Assembly (NCBI GenBank): GCA_001792895.1 | Contig: MARA01000014.1 | Location: forward strand, 372,001-436,000 | Reading direction: 5' to 3' | From: Lentinus brumalis | Taxonomy: Eukaryota > Basidiomycota > Agaricomycetes > Polyporales > Polyporaceae | Length of the DNA: 64,000 bases | In this document: positions 32,900-44,825 of the stretch, piece after piece | How positions within the stretch are numbered: the first letter of the stretch is position 1 | Layout: every line of letters starts with the position of its first letter | Notes under the pieces: generated by a model | What the model saw: the letters and a program-made list of their open reading frames with translations, nothing else | What the model was told of the DNA's origin: nothing | Databases searched by the model: none | Made by a program: the position numbers and the translations under genes

Positions 32900-33904
32900 A
32901 TGTCTGAAGCTCATCGGCTGAAAGATGGCGACTCGCTTCGACGCTGTCATGAGCGTCAGTGCGGGCGAGCTCCGGAACAGGACAATCCACTGCAGAAATG
33001 CTCAGGGTGCTCCCGTGCCTGCTACTGCAGCAAGGCGTGTCAGAGGAAGGACTGGAAGTCTCACAAGTGAGCCAAATCTGTCAATGAACCGGAGATGCTT
33101 TGAACATGATACTGCTCATTCAGGGCGGAATGTCGCGCCAATGGGCACGCCCTCACAATGACGACGTGGGACGACCAGCTACAACGCCTTGGCTTTGAGA
33201 ATCTTTCAGCGTTTTCGAAGGCTCTCACGCAGTGGCTCGACGCGCACAAGTGGGCTCTTCAGACCTGCGTGGATGTTGCAGTCATCAGAGGGTGCGGTAT
33301 CGATTCATTCCAGGACCCGCAGAGGATGGTGCGCTTCTCCTTAGCGACCAGAACCTCCCGCAACCCCTCCCTTCTATTCCAGCTCCGCGGCTGGAATTTC
33401 CTCACCCTCGAACAATACTTCGCCGTGGACCCAGGCTGCAGGCAGGATTGGGAGCGCGGGGCTCCTATTCGCGCAAGCCTGTGCGACCAGAACAAAGACA
33501 ACCCCCTGTTCGTCGGCCTGCTTCCCGCCCTGTTCACAACCGAAGGCCTGGACATGACGCAGTTCGTCTACTACCCCCAGTTCCGGACCGATCCCCGGCT
33601 GGCCCCCACTTCCCCGTCCCTTGACCCCGTGCGGGACGCCATCCTGGCGGACCTCCTCCGCCTTTCGGTGGACAGCATCAACGAGGGCTTCCCGCTGCGC
33701 CAAATTCGTCTCAACAGTCTCGCCCCTGCCTTCCCAGGCCGCTTCGTGCGCAGCCGCGGCACCTGGACGTGGGAGAAGTTCTTCGACGACTATGCCCAGT
33801 ACCGGCACGGCGAGCACAGAGGTCTCGATGAGACGCTCGCTGCAATGCGATCCGGATTCCCTCCGCCGGAAGCTATGCTCGCCTTGAAGTTCCTCGCTGT
33901 GTAG
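32900..33904 (+). CDS. MYND-type zinc-finger protein
   Basis: 315 aa, two exons: 32900-33066 and 33124-33904. The N-terminal MYND finger (residues about 16-60) reads CHERQCG...LQKCSGCSRACYCSKACQRKDWKSHK and then AECRANG across the intron, supplying the Cys/His ligands of a protein-protein interaction finger. The rest is an alpha-helical domain (WDDQLQRLGFENLSAFSKALTQWLDAHKWAL...) of the kind often found behind MYND fingers in Agaricomycete proteins of unknown role. The last part is aromatic-rich (TWTWEKFFDDYAQYR). It has a decayed paralogue at 27190-28109. No enzymatic domain (for example SET) is seen. Identity of the finger is firm; cellular role unknown. Confidence 0.88.
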
Positions 33905-35001
33905 CATGGGTTCCGAATTTCGGTTTCTTGGCCCGTTAGGCGAGTATTACGTCGCCCATACTCTGCCACGCGTGCGCTAACCCCTCCATTCTCCAGGAGC
34001 GTGTGCCGCTTCTGTCGCAATTGCGTCTCAAAGAGGATAAGACCGCGACCGTTCGTCACTCTTGTCGGGCACCCGCTCTTGCTTGTCGGAGAAGCCTCGG
34101 AATCGCTGTCATCGTAAGGGTTGTTGCGTCTGGGATTCTCTTGTATTTGTACTATACGCCTCCTCTGCTTTGCTTGGTCGTCCTCGCCTTGAACACGTCT
34201 TCCCATCAAACTTGTCCGTGGCCTAGTCTGTATTCGCTCCGAGTTTTCGAACGGTTCCTTGACCTTCCCATCGCGAACATAACAATCATTTTTTGTCGTC
34301 CTCAAAACGATACAGACGATCCCGTAAAAGCAGGTTTCATTCCAATCTAGCAGTTCCATCCAGTGCTCAAGTTCAAGGTTGTCGGTGTTGCTCAGACGCT
34401 CAAGCCTCAGACGCGCTCGGAAGAAGCCGGGACGCTGCATTTGGTTATGGAGACGCCCGGTAGCAGACTCCTTGCATGTTTTACACTACTAGTATGTTGG
34501 TCAGAGGATACTAGGTGAGTATCGTTGACGACTTCGTAGATTTGGACTCATCATGGTCTACTCACTCAGTCGCCTTGTAGATTCAACAATCTGGAAACAT
34601 GAGGTTGTAAGCGGCACATCCTAAGGTACTTACTTGCTCAAACTCCATTGCGTCACGACTGACATGTCTACATACACGCTCCGCATACAGGTTCTTGAGC
34701 TTGGATCGGAGTACACACCAATGGGAATATCTACAAATAACTACCGGTTGCTCCAGCTTCAATCGTGCATTATATCCCGATCGGATTCGCCATTCCTCAG
34801 GCTCTCACGGAGTCCGCGGGTACATATGTCGACGCACAGCGTTTAACACAGAAGCCTCCATCGGCCGAACGTGGGTCATGGAAAGGATCTGTGCTTCGAA
34901 GTCGTCGGACACGGGATCGGTGCCGTGCGCATACTTAATGGGTCCCTCACTCAGGGCATACGCACTCGGACCTCTACCTGAAACCAGGACACACCCTCAT
35001 C
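33905..35001. other. Intergenic
   Basis: 1,097 bp between the MYND gene and SDR copy 2. A 216-codon minus-strand frame overlaps here but lacks any recognisable feature. No repeat structure was found. Confidence 0.45.
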
Positions 35002-36214
35002 ATGCCTTCTATAACATCTGGGACAGTCCTCGTCACCGGCGCCAACGGGTTCATCGGAGTGTGGACCGTGAAGGCCTTCCTCGACGCAGGCTTCACTGTT
35101 CGTGCGCAAGTTCGCAACGAGAGCAAAACCGTGTATTTGAAGAAGCTCTTCAGTTCATTCGGTGACAAGCTCGAGTTTGCCATTATCTCCGATCTGACGA
35201 AGGTGCGTCAGCTCCCTCTGCTTCTGAGTCGTCCGTCGTAGACATACTGACCTGTAGCGCTCGACAGGACGGATCGTTTGACGAAGCCGTCACTAGTGTC
35301 GACGCAGTGGCACACACAGCCTCGCCCACGAACCTCACCGCCGACGACCCCGACGAGCAGATAAAGCCGGCCGTGGAAGGGACGCTCAACTGTTTGCGCG
35401 CCGCCGCCAAGACGCCATCCGTCAAGCGATTCGTGTACCTCTCCTCTTGCGCCACGGTGATAGATCCCTCCGCGACGGGCCCACGCGTCTATGATGAGAG
35501 CTGCTGGAACGAGGTCGACGTCGCCGAGGTCGAGGCTAAGGGGCGCGGTGCTTCGCAGATATCGAAGTACCGGGCGAGCAAGATCCTCGCGGAGAGGAGC
35601 GCGTGGAAGTTCTACGAGGAGGCCAGGTCGGATGGGTCCATTTCGTGGGACCTGACGGTTATCAACCCTCCGTGGGTCTTCGGCCCTTCATTGCAGGAGC
35701 TCGGGGAGACATACGAGAGCATGAACGCCTCGGATCAGTACCTCTACAATGCTATAGTCAGGCGCGAGTATCACGCCGCTCTCGAGTGAGTAGGGTGACA
35801 GGACTCAGCAGATAAACATGTGATGACTCACTCGTTCTCACTGCTTCTGCAGCCACGCATGGATCGATGTGCGCGACCTCGCCCATGCACTCGTGCTCGC
35901 CATCAAGACCCCTGCAGCGGGCGGCGAGCGACTCGTCGTGGCCGCCGGGGACTTCAGGTGGCAGGACTTCAGTACGCACAATCAGCATATCCGACAACTG
36001 CATGGATGTTGACATTCTTTATCACCCAGTTCTGACTGCGTCTCGCGTGTCCGACAAGATCCGCCCGCTAGAGGGACCGTACGATCCTGACGCCGAGCAC
36101 ACAGCCCGGCAGAACGTCGCCAAGGCGAAGAGGATTATTGGTATCACGTACCGCAGTATGGAACAGACGACAAGGGACATCTTGCAGGACTGGGAAGCGC
36201 ATGGCTGGTTGTAA
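35002..36214 (+). CDS. Extended-SDR NAD(P)-dependent reductase, copy 2
   Basis: 340 aa, four exons: 35002-35202, 35268-35785, 35853-35971, 36030-36214. Rossmann motif VTGANGF, catalytic YRASK (KYRASKILAE), and the block WDLTVINPPWVFGP. The middle exon is shorter than in copies 1 and 4 (518 against 545 nt). The C-terminal ITYRSMEQTTRDILQDW helix is conserved. It differs from siblings in the cofactor loop (RAQVRNESKTV rather than RGTVRSESKA), so substrate or cofactor preference may have drifted. The intact MYND gene lies upstream, mirroring the order in the duplicated block at 25.6-28.1 kb. Confidence 0.9.
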
Positions 36215-37543
36215 ACAACCCACCGCAGACGTGCATTGACAGGTGTACCATTGCTATCTCATTTGAATTTGAAACCGTTTAACCATCCACTGGGACGGTG
36301 TCAGCCGAGCTAGTTCATGCGGGACGTATTTTGCCAATGTAGGCCAGCTTCTCAAGACGATCCGCACCAACGGCGCCTGCGAGTACGTGCACGACAAGAA
36401 CGTACTCACCGTTTTACCAACTCGTAGGCTGCAGGCCTGACTCTGGGTTATTATGTTTCTGTTCAGCCAGTACGCAATGCATACGCTGTGTACCTGTCGG
36501 TATGTACTATGGCTCCTGTATGTCGCCGGAATCGCGACGCTGACCCCAGCCTAGATCTCTCCATACTTGGACTTACTCGTCGTCAAGAGGCCCGCGCCAG
36601 AGTCTCATTTGCCAAGCAAAATGCTCCGTGAAGTGAGCGGAAGGTCTACGGATGGCCGCAAGGCTCGAGCATGTATTCATCGCATACGACCGGTCGTTGC
36701 GATCGTGTCTTGGACGTACGTGGCAACATCCTTCCTATCTCCGCTGCTCTGGGTCTGCCGAAAAAGATACGGGTAGCGGGTAATATCCGCGAAACAGCGC
36801 GCACAGTCATAGAAAATATGATGGTGAGAGGTAATGAGGACTCAGGAGATGCGCCAGGGTGGGCTCAATTTGCGCCGTTGCTGACCAGGCTACATGTGCA
36901 AAACTAAGATTGAGCCCATCTTGGAGGACCTCGTTGCCCTCGCCACCGCATCTTCCAGTGTTTGCGAGGTGTCGTACGACGGCAACCCGCCTAAGATGAA
37001 GCTGGCACCGGTCCTTGCAGAGATGACGCAGCAGGTGATGGATCAAACACTTGAGTCTTTGCTGTCGGCGCAACGTGAGACCGATTTCTGTGCTGCACAC
37101 TGTGCGCCGTGCTCTTCTGCCCAACAAGCGCATGAGTTTGGGTGCAACAGCAAGCCCTTTCCCTGACGCATGTCATTCGTATGCATATAACCGCTGCTTG
37201 GTGTGGCAGAGGAAGACTCTCGACGTTGGTCACTGAGGTCGCCATCGCACATTAGTTTCGCGGCAGGTCCGCGTAAACCCCGTGGCTTCCTGGATCACAC
37301 GCGGGGGGAGTCTTTAAACTGCTTTCGGCATCGCGCAGCGTCAGATTCCCATCCGAAGGCCTCGGTCTTCTCGGTGGTCTCCTCGGGACCGACGGGAATC
37401 CAGTCCGCCCTTCAACTTGAGTCCTTCGTCGAGCTGCAGAGGCTCTATGACTTATAGACTGTTGACTTCTGGCGAGTAACAACGCCCCGTCCTGCTCGCT
37501 CTATATATGCTCGAGCCTGTGAAGTGCGAGCTGCTGCCTATGC
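36215..37543. other. Intergenic or relic region
   Basis: 1,329 bp. Short plus-strand frames (for example 36894-37166, KIEPILEDLVALATASSSVC) look protein-like but could not be joined into a gene or matched to a family. A decayed coding sequence is possible. Confidence 0.35.
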
Positions 37544-37551
37544 ATGCTCGG
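37544..37551 (+). repeat. Target-site duplication of MITE 2, left copy
   Basis: ATGCTCGG, repeated at 38164-38171. Confidence 0.88.
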
Positions 37552-38163
37552 TAGTGACTTGCAAGTCCCGGCCTCAGGCCGTCAAGCCGTGAGGCCGAGC
37601 CCTCGCGCAGGCCGGGACGAGCCGGGCTTTGAGGAGGGCTTCTGACGGCCTCACGGCTCGGCTCGAGGATATGTCAAGCCCGAGCCAAGCCGTCAGGCCG
37701 GGGCTTTGACGCTCTGAGCATCCACGCCATACAGATCCTGCTGTTTCTGTCAAGGTGCGTCAGACATGCAAACATACGCAGAGTTTAACGACTTACTAAC
37801 CATATCTTTATCTTGCAGTTTTGCCACTCGCTGCAGCTCTGAGTGAGTACCAGAGCACACTTACTCACTCAGACTCACACGGCTAATCGCTGAAATGCTC
37901 ATAGGGTCCCTGTTAACGGTGGGTAATTGGTATTCGAGCTCATACAACCTGAATCAACAACGGCAGATAACTTTGAAGGTCATCTGTTCGCAGTTTCCGA
38001 GGCGAGTTCTCAGTCAACCAAAGCCGCGGCCCAGGCCGGGCCAAGCCCCGGGCTTGGCCTCAGCCGTCCTGAGGGCCCGGCCTGAGGTTTGACCAAGCCC
38101 CGGCCGTCTGAAGCCGGGCCAAAGCCCCGGGCTTCAGGCCGAGCCGGGACTTGCAAGTCACTA
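37552..38163. mobile_element. hAT-like MITE 2 (612 bp)
   Basis: Non-autonomous terminal-inverted-repeat element. Both ends read TAGTGACTTGCAAGTCCCGG when written inward, and it is flanked by the 8-bp direct repeat ATGCTCGG. The TAG-type terminus plus 8-bp duplication is the hAT pattern. About 150 bp at each end are very GC-rich and full of GGCC/CCGGG/AAGCC motifs in both orientations; the middle (about 37740-38000) is ordinary AT-richer sequence with no coding capacity. It is a different family from the MITE inside the LINE, since the termini do not match. Confidence 0.9.
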
Positions 38164-38171
38164 ATGCTCGG
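38164..38171 (+). repeat. Target-site duplication of MITE 2, right copy
   Basis: ATGCTCGG, partner of 37544-37551. Confidence 0.88.
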
Positions 38172-39875
38172 TGTCACTACGCAGTGGGCCTGGGGCAACG
38201 TAAGTATGTCGAATCTGTCATTACGCGAAATCTATGCACATACTTGGTGATTGAACTCCCGCGGGTGGAATGCGCAGAGCCCACGTTGCGGTCAGACCCG
38301 TGCGTTGCTGTTATCCAGACAGACGATCGTTATCTCCTTACAGTGACAACATCCTGCGGAGTGCTCGCGCCCTGGCGGACCATTGGCGGCGGGGAAACGG
38401 CCAGATGACCGGATGTTCTGATATCCTGCTGTGCACGATGTGGATCAGGTCACCAGTGTTGCAATATCGCCGTCATAATGGTATGGCGTGGGACACACGT
38501 GTATCCAACGTTCACGACGAGTGCAACGGATTCTCTCCTCGCCAGAGCGGATTTGTTGCATGTCGACTGGGAGGGGCTGAAGGACCAAGGATATCGTCCT
38601 CGACGGCCGACTCGTCGAGTCCGTGCACGCTGATCGTCTTCATGGCGACCGAAACAGAGTTAGCCCTGGCGCTGGGAGATGTCGCACGGCGACATTCTTG
38701 GTTACTGCAAATGGTATGTGGTAATCGTGCCTCGCCAGCAGGACTGCCGCTGGTGGAGCTCTGGAGAGCCGACCAAGAGGCAGGAGCGAACAGCTCACCC
38801 CTCATCTCTGTTCAGTTCTCTGTGGTGCTTGTGTGGTGCTCGCTTGTGTCCGTTCTCCAGAAAGCTGTGGGCTCCTGCTGTGACCATTCGCTCTGCGCTC
38901 GGTTTAGACTTCAGTCCTAGTTGCTAGATTGGCTTGCCACGGTGCTGGTTCGTGAATACGTGTTGACGTCGACGTCCTGCTGCATGTCAAGTGGCGTAGC
39001 CCGTCCTCTCTCCACCTCGGGGCCGCTCCTCAGCACCGCCAACCCAGTTCACAGCGTCGCGACGGCCTGCCAAATATTCGCTCACCGTCTCCCATGTCGC
39101 ACCTCTGACTTGCTTTGACAATCTCTCCGCCTTGCTGCCATTGAGAACTTGAATCTCGCACACCGCCCGCAGCGACCCGTCAACGCACATGCAGCACATC
39201 CATTCCGACCAGTCATGCGATAGGGTGTCCACTAGCACCCCCTCGGGCCCCTCCCCGTCCTCTCGTACCCGACCATGCAGCACCACCGTACAACCTGTAG
39301 CGTCGGCATCTAGTCCTCGCAATTACTGTCATTATCCGACATCATTGTCTGCGCTCCTAGTTGAGCGCACCTGTAGCCCTGACGCTGGACGCGTTAGCCC
39401 TCGCCCCCGCACCCCCGCTTCCCGACGGCGCTCTTTCAACGGTTCCAGGACACTGCGACGCCCCGCGACGCCTTGTTCCCCGTCTTCCGACCAATGCATG
39501 GCACTGACGCAGGACGAGAGCGCCACGATCATGCCGACCCGCGGCCCCCGGAGCACCGATCGCAATTTGCCCCGCCCCCGATCTGCGGTCGCGCCCTCTT
39601 TCGCACCTGGCGCGCCTGCTCAGGAGGCAACCTCTCCTTCCAACCTGCACGCACAACAGCAACGAGGAGCGTCGCGTCGCCGAAGAGCCAGTGGGTCATG
39701 CTCGGCTTGTAGCGTATCTGGAGCTCGGTGAGTGTCTACGTTTCTTGCACTCTCTTCATTCGGCGTTGCAGCCGCTGCTTTTGCTCCTCTCATTTCACCC
39801 CGATGCCGTTACCCTTCCGACCTCCATCCCCGACCCCCCGACGCCCCGCTCTTTGTGAAGATTTTCCGCATCCGC
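38172..39875. other. Intergenic
   Basis: 1,704 bp upstream of the mucin-like protein. Several open frames exist on both strands (for example 38270-38920 plus, 39357-39662 minus), but none shows domain signatures or consistent introns. The right third probably carries the promoter and 5' UTR of the next gene; an in-frame upstream extension to 39732 lacks a signal sequence. Confidence 0.4.
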
Positions 39876-42800
39876 ATGACCAGTCTGTCTCGCAGTAACT
39901 CATGTGTTCACAGGTCTGCGACCCGTTGGTCTGCAGTTTTCGCACTCTTCTTCTTGAGCGCGTCTTCCACTTCCACCGTCGAAGCAGCCACCATCCCATC
40001 TCAATTCCCATCGCGCTTCGAGCCCGGCCCTAGCCAATCTGTCACTCTGCCTACAGCGACATCTCTCGTGGGCGCTGGTGACGTCCCGTTTAGATGGAGA
40101 CGTCAGGCCACCGACGGCACCATCACGAGTAGCGAGACAGTCACGCTAAGTGCAAGCGTATCTCTGCCTACATCCGCTGGCCAGAGCGAATCCGCGTCCT
40201 CCAGCTCGAGTGACCCAGCGTCCTCGAACGCGAGCGATCCCACATCCTCCACAACCTCCGAGTCAGCGACTACGTCCGAGAGTGCAACCTCCATGTCGGT
40301 AAGTAGTGTCAATGACTTGGTGCCCATTAGCGTTGCATTGACAGTCTCTCACACCCCGCAGACCGCGTCTCCGTCGCAGAGCACCACTAGAGGTCCGGGT
40401 GCAGATGGTCCGACCTCGACCTCGACATCTACCTCTAGCTCGACGTCTACCTCTACCTCTAGCTCGACATCTACCTCTAGCTCGTCATCTACCTCTAGCT
40501 CGTCATCTAGCTCGTCATCGTCCTCGTCCTCGTCCTCGTCGTCTTCGTCTTCTACGACCTCGAGTTCAAGCTCGACTACCTCGTCAAGTTTGTCCAGTGC
40601 GAGTAGCAGCAGCTCGAGTAGCAGTGTAAGCACGAGTCCAAGTAGCATAAGTTCGAGCACAGCTTCCAGTACGACGACATCGGGGTCAACAAGTTCAAGT
40701 TCTCCCTCAAGTTCACCGTCATCCCCGCCATCAACGACTTCATCACCAAGTCGGTCGGATTCCTCTTCCTCTAGTCGGTCTACATCTTCGTGAGTGGTCT
40801 TTCTGTTCCTTATCTGAATCCTTGAGTTGCTCTTTGCTATCAATCGTCCCTGGAGTGCAGGAGTCTTATGCCTTTGGCTTCAATTAGCTCAGGGCGTACG
40901 ACTTCTGTCTCCCCCAGCACGATGGTCCGGAGTACCTCGCAGCCAGATGATGGGTCAGCCACGTCGCTCCCGTCATCCACGTCATCTACCTCGCGTTCCT
41001 CTACTACTTCTGTAATCCTTTCCTCTATGTCTGCTAATCCGTCTTCCTCTTCCATCCTGACGACTTCTAGTAATGCCTCAACGACCACCTCCATGTCTAT
41101 ACCTGTAACGATTATTCCCAGCTCCGCAAGCACATTAATACCTACCTCGATTACCACTTCCATCCCATCGTCTATCCCAACCTCCTTCCCCTCTTCTGAC
41201 ACGATCTCCGTCCCTACAACTATCGCTACATCCCTCCCCATCTCGATACCTACGTCGATCCCGACGTCCATTTCCACGTCGATACCTATCTCTATCCCGA
41301 CTTCCATTTCAAGCTCGATCCTGATATCCCTCTCGACCTCGATTCCTATCTCGACGTCATTCTCCGCTTCCATCACCATACCCATCTCTGTGCCTTCGAT
41401 TCCTGTTTCAAGCGCCACGACGCTTCCCTTCTCCATCACGATGCCTGAGTCCAGCTCTGGCGCGACCACTTCCTTTCCCGAGACCTCGTCCGAGAGCGCC
41501 AGTGTTAACCCTACCTCTAGTCTTTCAGAGACGACCCTGTCCTTCACCATCACCCCGACAGTGCCGATCGTGCAGTCGTCGACTTTCGTCACCACCTCGA
41601 CCGCTACTACCACGGGCGTCACGACCTTGTTCACAACAGTGGTGCAGACCACTACATACGTCACGAACGGGCACACGACCACTGAGACGGAGACTACGGT
41701 GATCGCAACAGGCACTCTACTCCCAAACAGCAGCACGAACGGTAATATGTATGTTTGGCCTTTCTTGTTCTCCATGCTGGTGGCTGATTCCTTTCTGGTA
41801 CAGATTCAAGCAAGACAAGGGGGCTCTCGCGGGTTTGGTCGTGGGATGCGCCGCGTTCGCAGGCCTCATCGCTGCGTGGGCCCTTTTTGCCTACAGGCGC
41901 CATCGTATGCATCGCGAGCGAACTGAAGCTGCTGCAGCTGCTCTCGGAGGTGGCGGCGCACGCGCTATGACATTGGATGAGGAAGACGACGATGATACAG
42001 GCGGCCCGGAAACGCGGTTTGTCGGTGGGGGTTCCGTCTCGCATGGAGGTAGTCGGGTGTATGACCGTCTGCGCGGCGGTAACACGCCCGGCTCCCCTCT
42101 AGGCGATGATGATGTCGCCAGCCCGACGGTCGATGCCCGTGGTCAGGACGACGCTGGAGGCGGGCTCGCCCCGGTCCCCATCGTGGGCCGGGTGGGCAGT
42201 GGAGAGGATGCGTCGCTCATGCATCCTGCTAACCGCTCTGCCCCCAACGTCACGCTTCAAGGCAGCTCCGACGACTGGGCGCACAACCCACCCATGTCGC
42301 CGACGAAGTCCGCCACCGGTACCTCGGGTTCTGGTCCTGGCCCGGATCCCGCGGAGTGGCTCGGTGGTCGTCCTGTCTCCTATGCATCCATGCCGGGCGG
42401 TTTGTCCGGTGGTGCGCCCCCGATGAGTATGAGCCAGTCATCTATCTACTCGGACGAAGCGTTGTCCTCGAATCGTCAATCCGCCGGCCACGACCTCGCG
42501 GCAGCTGCCGCGCTAGGAGGATTGTACGCAAGTCGGAATGGCAGCATGTCCTCTCACGGACATATGTATGCATCTTCCTCTGCGCACGGTCATGCCAGCG
42601 GCTCCTCCTCGGGCGGCCACGGCAATTCATCCGGACAGACAGGCTCCTCATCTGGCCACCGCGCCTCTTCCCACGCGCACAGTCCTCTCCTTCCGCACGG
42701 TCCTGTTCCTGGCAGCTTGCTCCCAACGCAGTCGCAGGTGCCTGTCTCCCCGCCGTCCGCCTACCGCGACGTGGACGAGGAAGGCCGTGTCCTCGGCACG

Positions 42801-43578
42801 CAGCGACGCATGAGTGGGCTTCTGGACCGCTCCCTTCGCGGGCTACGTATCCGTAGCTCCCGGGCCTCCGTGGCTTCGATGTCTCAAGTCCCAGGTTCCC
42901 CGGTGATCTCTCCCTCGGCTTCGACCACACTGCTGGCTGGTGTAAGCCCGCTAGAGTCAGTCTACGATCCAACTCCCCCACTCGCCGCACGTCCATCTTC
43001 CGTCCAAAGTCGCCAATGTTTAGCTCGCTGCCTGGCCCCATCATCCAGCCTCAGCCGACTATTCCTGAGGGTGCGATGCCCACGACGGTGCCTGGTGGTG
43101 GTCCTGCTCTGAGCTCGGCGACCCGAACGGCACATGTTTCTCCGATGTGGCCAGGTCTTGGACCGTTGCACCATGCTCCGGATATGCCAAGTCCTGCGCT
43201 CACCGAGGGCTCGAGCATGCACGCACCTGAAGGTCTACTCGATCCAATATTGGGCATGCGGCATACGCAGGGCATGCAGAGTCAGGGTGCCCTCAGCTTC
43301 CGCGACGACATGGATTACTCTCGGCCTATCGGAGGTGTAAGTCTGGTTCATGCTCATCGTGTTTAGCGACACAATAGCTGACCGTCATTACGTAGTGGGT
43401 GAATAACAGGCAATTCAGCCGGACGACCATACAGACCATGTCCACGATGAACTCGCAGCACAGCGACAGGACAGCGCACGGCCACTTTGACTCCGCTGAC
43501 CTCGACTTGCCGTTCTCCACCCCTGCTGAGGAGTTCCCTCCGCCCCCGCGACCGCTGTTCCTCCCACCCCCAGCATGA
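39876..43578 (+). CDS. Mucin-like single-pass membrane protein (putative cell-surface sensor or adhesin)
   Basis: About 1,172 aa in four exons: 39876-40789, 40861-41748, 41804-43336, 43396-43578. The start gives a signal peptide (RWSAVFALFFLSASSTSTVEA). Roughly 600 residues of Ser/Thr-rich, probably O-glycosylated ectodomain follow, including a pure Ser/Thr tract (about 40420-40560) and a long SIPTSI/SISTSIPIS repeat zone. One transmembrane helix (ALAGLVVGCAAFAGLIAAWALFAY) begins exon 3, then a basic stop-transfer RRHRMHRER and a long Gly/Ser/His-rich cytoplasmic tail. The architecture resembles fungal wall-integrity sensors and mucins; no WSC domain is seen. In the tail the frame changes near 42975-42979, a C5 run: one added C joins YDPTPP to TRRTSIFRPKSPMF and the frame then stays open to the stop. 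Confidence 0.82.
40420..40560 (+). repeat. Ser/Thr codon microsatellite
   Basis: Imperfect tandem ACCTCTAGCTCGTCAT-like units and TCGTCC trinucleotides inside the mucin-like gene. Such tracts change length readily, altering ectodomain length. Confidence 0.75.
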
Positions 43579-44825
43579 ACAGCCTTCGACGACGGGTATG
43601 ACCTACCCGCCGACATCCCCGCACCCATGAGCCAAGAACTACCTGTGTTTGGACTCTCTTTCAGTTATTAGACCCTTGCTATCGTAATACACGCACCCGC
43701 CTGATCTGACCGCTCATCGCTCATAGCACACACGCTCGTTACCTTCACTCGCTAAACGTCTCGTCGCTCCGGACCCCGGACCTTCGAGTCCACAAAAGCT
43801 CAAACCTTGACGTCTTCACTACCCTCCTGATCACGCGCGCTGCCGCTTTCCCTCTTAACATATACTATGCGCCTTATAACTCCTGTCGTGTACCTATCGT
43901 TCAACGCTTGGTCGTTCACTTACGTACTTATTGTCTTGCCATACCCCGATGACAGGCGCCGCAGCAGCCTTGTTTCTTCCACTTCGCGCAGTGTTACTTT
44001 GTTTCCTCTGCTGCTGCTGCTGCTGCGTCGTTGGTCGTCAAAAGAACCTCTCGAACTTGCGCTCCGTGTTTTCTATGCACTTGCATTTCGCATTGTAGCT
44101 GTACTGACAGACATTCCACGCCCCATACACGTATTACGACGCTTTGCTTAGAATATGAACAATAAAATAAATCATCGTAGATTCACTAGGTCGAGCCTTG
44201 CTTACGAGCTAGGAGTGCCATCGAGGACCAGGTATGTAGTGGGCCGTATGAAGACTGAAGTCTCCCCTACCACGCTAGACTTTGCAGGCTGTCTGATATA
44301 TAGTATTTCCTGACGCTCACAAGATTCTGAAGTAGGAACTCGGACCCACTCTGGACCCACTATACTTAGGTTCGACGCAAACCCCTCACACGTGTCGGCG
44401 CCGCAAAGGTATGAGAGACCCACTACACCCCGATAGCGATGTGTACGATAACTCCTGGTAGGCCCCTGCAAGCTTGGTTAACTTTGTCTGAAAGAACACT
44501 CCCACGCGTCCGCGTCATGATGCATCCTTGATGACGGCCGCTATTCCGATATCCGCATGTCATCCATATGCGGCGCAGTCCTCCCGCACACTCCAGCCCA
44601 CTCCCGCTGGAGATGCGCGCGACCTCTTTCCGAACGGAGAATGATCAAGCACTTATGACTCTCGGCCTCGATCATACCGAGAGGATTCTGCAAGGGAGCA
44701 TCGTCAGCTGAGCCATGGTTCCGAGTCGTGTCGCTCCCGCACGTCTCTGAGCGTATATAAACACCCAGCCTCGCAGATGGAGATGCAAGAACGCAGTCAG
44801 TGTTCGATCTCAACGCACTCACATC
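43579..44825. other. Intergenic
   Basis: 1,247 bp. The left part is probably the 3' UTR of the mucin-like gene and the right end the promoter of the aldo-keto reductase. No supported gene between. Confidence 0.5.
44754..44761 (+). promoter_or_regulatory. TATA box of the aldo-keto reductase
   Basis: TATATAAA, 65 bp upstream of the ATG at 44826, a normal distance for a fungal TATA promoter. Confidence 0.6.

Noticed and set aside
33790..34440. 216-codon minus-strand open frame overlapping the MYND gene end
   Set aside because: No motif, low-complexity charged composition, and it overlaps the last exon of a well-supported gene on the other strand.
37560..37720. GC-rich hairpins looking like terminators or a structured RNA
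   Set aside because: They are explained by the subterminal repeats of the hAT-like MITE.
38270..38920. 216-codon plus-strand frame
   Set aside because: No recognisable domain, no intron signals and no start context; likely chance in this base composition.
40349..41775. Long minus-strand frames rich in Val/Glu/Asp
   Set aside because: They are the antisense image of the Ser/Thr repeat codons of the mucin-like gene.
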